From: Burkholderia cepacia GG4
GTDB lineage: Bacteria; Pseudomonadota; Gammaproteobacteria; Burkholderiales; Burkholderiaceae
Direction of reading: 5' to 3'
NCBI RefSeq assembly: GCF_000292915.1
Contig: NC_018513.1
Location: 682,001-746,000 of the forward strand
DNA length: 64,000 bases
The notes under the pieces are model-generated. The model searched no databases, was not told the origin of the DNA, and saw only the letters and a program-made list of their open reading frames with translations. This document shows, piece after piece, positions 59,879 through 64,000 of the stretch (the first letter of the stretch is position 1; every line of letters begins with the position of its first letter). The translations under genes were made by a program, and so were the position numbers.

Positions 59879-60079
59879 ATGGGTGACACCTGGATGGGAC
59901 TTGCGATCGGCGGCTCGGCGCTGGCCGTCGCACTGACGATGGCGATCGCGCTTCACTGGCTCGAGCGGCGCCGCGCGCGGCTGCTGCGAAACTTCGATCA
60001 TCGCGATTGCTGGCTCGTCGCGTACGGCAAGTGCCTCGCGCGCAGGCCGGCGCGCCGCACCCGCGCCGGCTCGCGATGA
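59879..60079 (+). CDS. small membrane protein, unrecognised
   Basis: A 66-residue ORF starting MGDTWMGLAIGGSALAVALTM: one hydrophobic helix (about 5-27) followed by a strongly basic tail (LERRRARLLRNFDHRDCWLV, then many Arg). GAGGAGG lies immediately before the ATG at 59879; an ATG at 59894 has better spacing to a ribosome site but loses five residues. No family recognised. It could be a signal-anchor protein with a cytoplasmic basic tail; coding status is moderately likely. Confidence 0.45.
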   Translation: MGDTWMGLAIGGSALAVALTMAIALHWLERRRARLLRNFDHRDCWLVAYGKCLARRPARRTRAGSR

Positions 60080-60166
60080 CGGTGGCGGTGGCGGTGCGGC
60101 CGCGGCGCGTTCACGCGCCGTGCCGCACCCCGCGTATCCAGCCTGCGGTGTGCGGCACCTGCACGC

Positions 60167-60460
60167 TCAATTGCTGCTCTTCTCCGCGCCTTCGCCCGAA
60201 TCGTTCTTGTGGAAGATCCGCTTCGTCGTGCGCTTGGTGGCATCCCAGCCCTCGCGTGACGCATGCGCGATGCCGTGGCCGACCGTCTTCGCGGCGCTCG
60301 CGGTCGCGTGGCCGAAGCCGCGCGCGGCCTCGCCGGTCTTGTGCGCGGCTTCCTTCGAATCGCGCTTGATGTCCTGCTTCACTTCCGACATGTCCGCGTG
60401 CGCGATCGGGCTGATCAGCGCAAGAACGAGCGCGCTGTAAATGAACTGACGTGCTTTCAC
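60167..60460 (-). CDS. small exported Ala/Lys-rich protein, unrecognised
   Basis: A 97-residue protein. The GTG at 60460 follows AAGGAA by 9 bases and begins a signal peptide (MKARQFIYSALVLALISPIAHA, cleaved after AHA). The mature part is hydrophilic, helix-rich and rich in Ala, Lys, His and Gly (AAHKTGEAARGFGHA, TASAAKTVGHGIAHA), with an approximate 11-residue spacing like LEA/stress proteins. No enzyme motif. It may buffer the periplasm during stress; this is inference from composition. Confidence 0.7.
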   Translation of the reverse strand: MKARQFIYSALVLALISPIAHADMSEVKQDIKRDSKEAAHKTGEAARGFGHATASAAKTVGHGIAHASREGWDATKRTTKRIFHKNDSGEGAEKSSN

Positions 60461-60482
60461 GACCTGGTTTCCTTGGGTAAAT

Positions 60483-60995
60483 TCATCTGGGGTCTGCACT
60501 ACCGGCAGGCGGCGGAACAAGTGCGCCGGCCGCCGATGCATCGAGCATCACCGCGGCGCGGCCGCTGAGCAGCACGCGCTCGCCGCAGCGCAGCGCGAAG
60601 GCGTACAGCACCGAGCGGCCGTCGCCGCTGATGCGTTCGGCGTCGACGGTCAGCGGCAGGTCGAACGTGTCGAGCCGATCGACGCACGCGTCGACGTTGC
60701 GCACGCTCGCGAGATAACCGACGCACGGCCGCGCGTGCGCCTGTTGTGCGCAGACCAGTGCGCCGTGCACGGCCATCGCCTGCGCCGCATATTCGATCCC
60801 GCAGACCGACGCGAGCCGGCCGCGCGAGCGCAGCGGGTTGTGCGGATCGCGGTGGCTCGTCGCGCTGCAGCGGATCGACGCGGCGTCCCATGCTTCGACT
60901 CGATCGAGCAGGCACATCGCGCCGTCGTGCGGAATGTGCGCGGCGATCCATGCGCGATCGAGCGTCGCCGGCGGCGTCGAGGCGAGCGTCGTCAT
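60483..60995 (-). CDS. hot-dog fold 3-hydroxyacyl-ACP dehydratase-like protein
   Basis: A 170-residue protein with the hot-dog dehydratase pattern: AAHIPHDGAMCLLDRVEAWD (with the usual HxGxM-like start of ApeP/FabZ-like proteins), RGRLASVCGIEYAAQAMAVHGAL and late RSVLYAFALRCGERVLLSGRAAVML. The helix CGIEYAAQAMAVHG carries the Glu and His expected of the active site. ATG 60995 overlaps the upstream stop (ATGA). In aryl-polyene and related clusters such a dehydratase (ApeP) works with ketosynthases, as encoded here just upstream. Confidence 0.8.
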   Translation of the reverse strand: MTTLASTPPATLDRAWIAAHIPHDGAMCLLDRVEAWDAASIRCSATSHRDPHNPLRSRGRLASVCGIEYAAQAMAVHGALVCAQQAHARPCVGYLASVRNVDACVDRLDTFDLPLTVDAERISGDGRSVLYAFALRCGERVLLSGRAAVMLDASAAGALVPPPAGSADPR

Positions 60996-61810
60996 TGCGC
61001 GCGCTCCGCGGCGGCATCCGGCATCACGATGTCGACCTGCACGCGCGTATCCGCCAGATAGTCGAGCACGACGCGCGTCGCGCGCCGCGCGGCGAGCGCG
61101 TCGAGCAGCGGCAGCGCGCGCGCGGCCGGATTGCCGGCGCGCAGCGCCTCGAGTTCGGGGTTCGCGAGCGTCGTCGCCGGCGCGTCGGTGAGCTGCACGT
61201 CGATGCGCGCGAGCGTGCGTTCGCCCGCATCGGGCGCGAACACGAGCGCGACGCCGAATGCGTCGACGATCGGCCGCACCGCGTGCAACGGCTCCGGATA
61301 CTCGGTGTCGTACGCGATCAGCAGGCTCGGCACGCGATCGACCGCGACCTGGCACAGGCTCTCGAGCAGGCCCGCGGCAAAGCTGCCGTCGTGCGCGCAC
61401 AGCACGTTCGACGTCGCCATCGCGCGGGTCGCGATGCTCCAGTAGCCGGCCGGCGCGTTGTGCACGGAGTTGTGGAACCGCGTGGGCGACAGGTGGCGAT
61501 CGTCGCCGGCGAGGGTCTCGCAGATCGCGTGGCAGTTCTGGCCGTCGCCGCCGGACGCGCTGAACACGGTCGCGAGCGTGGCCGCATCGCGCCCGCTCGC
61601 GGCTGCCGCTTCGAGGCCGACCGCGAGCGCGACCCGCACGACGGGGCCGGTGCGGCGACGTTCCGCCGGCGGCAGGCCGGCCGGCGGCGGCAGCACGGTG
61701 CGCGCGCTCGCATAGGCCGCGCGGCCCGCGAGCACGTCGGCCGCGTGCGGCCAGTCGTTCAGTCCGGGGCCGACGAGGCCGACGCTGTCGATGTAGGCGG
61801 TGACTGTCAT
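60992..61810 (-). CDS. beta-ketoacyl synthase chain-length-factor-like protein
   Basis: A 272-residue ketosynthase-like protein that lacks the full KS length and has no SACSSG-type active Cys; visible are SPTRFHNSVHNAPAGYWSIATRA and FSASGGDGQNCHAICETL. This matches the beta-ketoacyl synthase chain length factors of aryl-polyene-type clusters (ApeC-like), which pair with an active KS. Its ATG overlaps the upstream KS stop and its own stop overlaps the dehydratase start, so all three genes are translationally coupled. Confidence 0.8.
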   Translation of the reverse strand: MTVTAYIDSVGLVGPGLNDWPHAADVLAGRAAYASARTVLPPPAGLPPAERRRTGPVVRVALAVGLEAAAASGRDAATLATVFSASGGDGQNCHAICETLAGDDRHLSPTRFHNSVHNAPAGYWSIATRAMATSNVLCAHDGSFAAGLLESLCQVAVDRVPSLLIAYDTEYPEPLHAVRPIVDAFGVALVFAPDAGERTLARIDVQLTDAPATTLANPELEALRAGNPAARALPLLDALAARRATRVVLDYLADTRVQVDIVMPDAAAERAQ

Positions 61811-63030
61811 GTCGGCTCCCGGCGGCTGGCATGCTCGGCGCGGCCGAGGATCAGGCTGCAATTGGTGCCGCCGAAGCCGAACGAATTGGACAGGACCGCG
61901 CGGACGCGCGCCGCGCGGCTGGCGAGCACGTAGTCGGCAGCCAGCGCCGGGTCGGGATGCGTCGTGTTGACGCCGGCCGGCACGAACTGCTCGCGCAGCG
62001 CGAGCGCGGCGACGACGGCTTCGAGCGCACCGGCGGCGCCGAGCGTATGACCGGTCGCACCCTTCGTCGAGCTGCACGGCGTGCGCGCGAGCAATGCGCC
62101 GACCGCGCGGCTTTCGGCAGCGTCATTGCTGGGCGTCGCGGTGCCGTGCAGGTTCACATAGTCGATGTCGCTCGCGTCGAGGCCGGCCGAGGCGAGCGCC
62201 TGTTCGATCGCGAGGCGCGCGCCGAGCCCTTCCGGATGCGGCGACGACATGTGGTGCGCGTCGCTTGATTCGCCGATGCCGAGCAGCAGGATCGCGTCGT
62301 CGTCGAGCGCGGCGGGCGGCGCCGGCACGCGTTCGAGCAACGCGAACGCGGCGGCCTCGCCGATCGAGATGCCGTCGCGCGCGACGTCGAACGGCCGGCA
62401 CGGCAGGCGCGACAGCAGTTCGAGCGAATTGAAGCCGTACAGCGTCGTGAGGCACAGCGAATCGACGCCGCCGACGACAGCCGCGTCGATCAGCCCCGCG
62501 TCGATCATCCGGCGCGCGGAGCCGAATACCTTCGCGCCGGACGAGCACGCGGACGAGATCGCCATCGCAGGTCCGCGCAGCGCGAAATATGCGCGCACGA
62601 ACGCGGCAGGCGAATACGGGTTGTGCGTATGCGCGTAGTGAAAGCCGGCGGGCAGTGCGCCGCTCGCCGGATCGCGCTGCTCGTACGCGCGTTCGGTCTC
62701 GAGGATGCCGGACGTGCTCGTGCCGACGAACACGCCGACGCGGGCGGCGCCATAGCGCGACACGGCCGCCGCGACGCGTGCGTCGAAGCCGTCCTGCACG
62801 AGGCCGAGCTGCGCGAGGCGGTTGTTGCGGCAGTCGAAATCGGCGAGATCCGCGCGCACGGGCTGCGCAGCGACGCCGTCCACGGCGCCGATCCAGGTGT
62901 CGAGATCGGCGCGCTCGAAGTCGCACGGCGTGAGCCCGCCGCGGGCGTCGCGCAGCGCGGCGAGGGTCGCGTCGAGGCCGCGGCCGATGCAGCTGGTGGC
63001 GGTGAAGTGCGAGAGCAGGAGAGGTTTCAC
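61807..63030 (-). CDS. beta-ketoacyl-ACP synthase (active KS)
   Basis: A 407-residue thiolase-fold condensing enzyme of the FabF/FabB class. The active Cys is in AISSACSSGAKVF, the two catalytic His in NLHGTATPSND and KGATGHTLGAAG, and FGFGGTNCSLIL is the C-terminal signature. All three active residues are intact. GTG start at 63030. In this operon it would elongate the acyl or polyene chain together with the chain-length-factor-like partner. Aryl-polyene (ApeO-like) ketosynthases are the nearest guess; xanthomonadin-type or other specialised lipids are alternatives. Confidence 0.88.
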   Translation of the reverse strand: MKPLLLSHFTATSCIGRGLDATLAALRDARGGLTPCDFERADLDTWIGAVDGVAAQPVRADLADFDCRNNRLAQLGLVQDGFDARVAAAVSRYGAARVGVFVGTSTSGILETERAYEQRDPASGALPAGFHYAHTHNPYSPAAFVRAYFALRGPAMAISSACSSGAKVFGSARRMIDAGLIDAAVVGGVDSLCLTTLYGFNSLELLSRLPCRPFDVARDGISIGEAAAFALLERVPAPPAALDDDAILLLGIGESSDAHHMSSPHPEGLGARLAIEQALASAGLDASDIDYVNLHGTATPSNDAAESRAVGALLARTPCSSTKGATGHTLGAAGALEAVVAALALREQFVPAGVNTTHPDPALAADYVLASRAARVRAVLSNSFGFGGTNCSLILGRAEHASRREPT

Positions 63031-63093
63031 GAGGGTCGCATCCGGTGGCCGGAACGGGCGCCGCAGCAGGGCTGGCGAGCGCGCCGCGCATGG

Positions 63094-63978
63094 TCAGATT
63101 TTATCAAACGGGGTTACCGGCATGCCCGGCTGGCCGGGTGGTTCGGGCGCGAGCGCGGCGCGCAGGGTGGTCCAGTGCAACTGCGCGTCGGCGGCCGCGC
63201 GCAGCAGTGCCGGCAGCACGTCGAGCACGACCGGCTCGCCGCGTGCGTCGCGCGCCGCGTGGCCGTCGTGCACGAGCAGGATGTCGCGCGCTGCGAGGCC
63301 GTTCAACAGGCGGCGCGTGACGGTGCCCGCGTCGTGTGCGCGTGTGTCGAAGCCGCGCCGCGTCCAGCTGGCGAGTTGCAGGCCGAGCTCGCACAGTACC
63401 GGCTCGAGAAACGGATTGCGCAGGCCGGCCGGCGCGCGGAAGAAGCACGGGCGCGTGCCGGCGATCTCGGTCAGCGTCTGCTGCGCGGCCGCGATCTCGC
63501 GCCGCAGCGCGGCGGGCCCCGACAGCGAGAACGTGTGCCGGTGCCGCTGGCTGTGGTTCTCGATCGCATGGCCGCGCGCGACGATCGCTTCGATCCATCG
63601 CGGATGGCGGCGCGCGAGATCGCCGATGCAGAAGAACGTCGCGCGCGCATCGTAACGATCGAGCAGGTCGAGCACGCGCGGCGTGACGTCCGGGTCCGGG
63701 CCGTCGTCGATCGTCAGCGCGATCCGGCGGCCGGCACCGGCCGGCAGGCGCGTCCAGTTCGGGCCGAGCAGTGCGCTGCGCGGCCACAGGCCGGCGGCCG
63801 TCAGCGCGAGATGCGACGCGACCACGCCGCCGGCGGCCCACGGCCATGCGGCCGGCTGCGCGACGACGGTCGCGAGCGCGCCCGCATGCAGCGCGGCCGT
63901 GCCCGCGATCAGCGGGGTCGGCTTCCAGCGGCGGGCGCCGGCGGGCGGCGCTGGCGGAACGGACGACGGCGCGTTCAT
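63094..63978 (-). CDS. polysaccharide deacetylase family protein, membrane-anchored
   Basis: A 294-residue protein: an N-terminal hydrophobic stretch (about 22-62, two helices), then a NodB-homology domain (about 85-280) with LTIDDGPDPDVTPRVLDLLD (Asp pair for metal and catalysis), FFCIGDLARRHP, NHSQRHRHTF with the metal-binding His residues and a late LVHDGH. It is probably a periplasm-facing carbohydrate-ester deacetylase. It precedes the ketosynthase genes in the same orientation, so it may modify a lipid-linked product of the cluster. Confidence 0.85.
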   Translation of the reverse strand: MNAPSSVPPAPPAGARRWKPTPLIAGTAALHAGALATVVAQPAAWPWAAGGVVASHLALTAAGLWPRSALLGPNWTRLPAGAGRRIALTIDDGPDPDVTPRVLDLLDRYDARATFFCIGDLARRHPRWIEAIVARGHAIENHSQRHRHTFSLSGPAALRREIAAAQQTLTEIAGTRPCFFRAPAGLRNPFLEPVLCELGLQLASWTRRGFDTRAHDAGTVTRRLLNGLAARDILLVHDGHAARDARGEPVVLDVLPALLRAAADAQLHWTTLRAALAPEPPGQPGMPVTPFDKI

Positions 63979-64000
63979 GCGCGGCCTCCGGTGGGAGCAT
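63975..64000 (-). CDS. possible C-terminal end of the next cluster gene
   Basis: On the minus strand one frame runs from the right edge to a TGA that overlaps the deacetylase ATG (ATGA), giving only APTGGRA. The overlap style is the same as between the other genes of this cluster, so an upstream coupled gene is likely, but the fragment is too short to identify. Confidence 0.3.

Noticed and set aside
59139..59936. 265-codon plus-strand frame overlapping phaB
   Set aside because: Out-of-frame shadow of phaB; Arg/Gly-rich translation without domain.

Overview
The window is about 64 kb of GC-rich DNA with strong G/C third-position bias. Gene content and order fit a Burkholderia cepacia-complex chromosome 1, or a close Burkholderia. 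The evidence is the nag PTS operon, the cydPABX cluster, the lptCAB-rpoN-hpf-ptsN-hprK-rapZ block, the TPR-lolB-ispE-tRNA(Gln)-prs-rplY-pth operon and the uvrA/MFS-ssb pair. Assignment to this genus is inference from family knowledge; no database search was possible. Nearly all of the window is chromosomal housekeeping DNA. The one clear mobile element is a group II intron.

Layout. 1-7.9 kb: the end of an unrecognised gene, then an N-acetylglucosamine operon: GntR/UTRA regulator, nagA, SIS-type deaminase, an EIIA-HPr-EI fusion, and nagE. It has a readable promoter whose -35 lies inside a 10-bp inverted repeat. 8.1-11.3 kb (minus): cytochrome bd oxidase operon cydP-cydA-cydB-cydX, including a 40-residue CydX. 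11.6-12.6 kb (minus): rpoH under a perfect CIRCE element. 12.9-13.9 kb: pagL and a DUF4440/NTF2-like gene. 14.0-17.1 kb (minus): ybiB, then leuA preceded by a leucine leader peptide rich in rare CTA codons. 17.2-25.7 kb: maiA, ftsY, rsmD-coaD-ferredoxin, hisC, pth, rplY, prs, tRNA-Gln and ispE. 25.7-30.6 kb (minus): lolB, a TPR gene and a group II intron inserted just upstream of that gene's start. 31-33 kb: mutM and mutY. 33.2-42.4 kb (minus): a LON-domain gene and the nitrogen-PTS/sigma-54/LPS-transport/Kdo block (rapZ, hprK, ptsN, hpf, rpoN, lptB, lptA, lptC, kdsC, kdsD). 42.5-47.7 kb: CPA2 antiporter, apt, LysE exporter, Nudix protein, purU. 47.8-55.4 kb: AI-2E transporter, uvrA, MFS transporter, ssb, and the base-excision pair mug-mpg. 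55.4-59.7 kb: an orphan ParA, then polyhydroxybutyrate genes phaP, phaA (frameshifted) and phaB. 59.9-64 kb: two small orphan genes and the end of a minus-strand ketosynthase/dehydratase/deacetylase cluster that resembles aryl-polyene or specialised fatty-acid clusters and runs off the window.

The most informative signals are regulatory. They are the leuA leader (24 codons, four of them CTA, overlapping a hairpin), the perfect CIRCE before rpoH, FNR/ANR-type boxes before cydP, and the nag operator/promoter. Structural oddities are a one-base frameshift in phaA, a NagE with a second EIIB domain lacking its phospho-cysteine, and the group II intron lying between the mutM/TPR divergent promoter region and the TPR-lolB-ispE operon.
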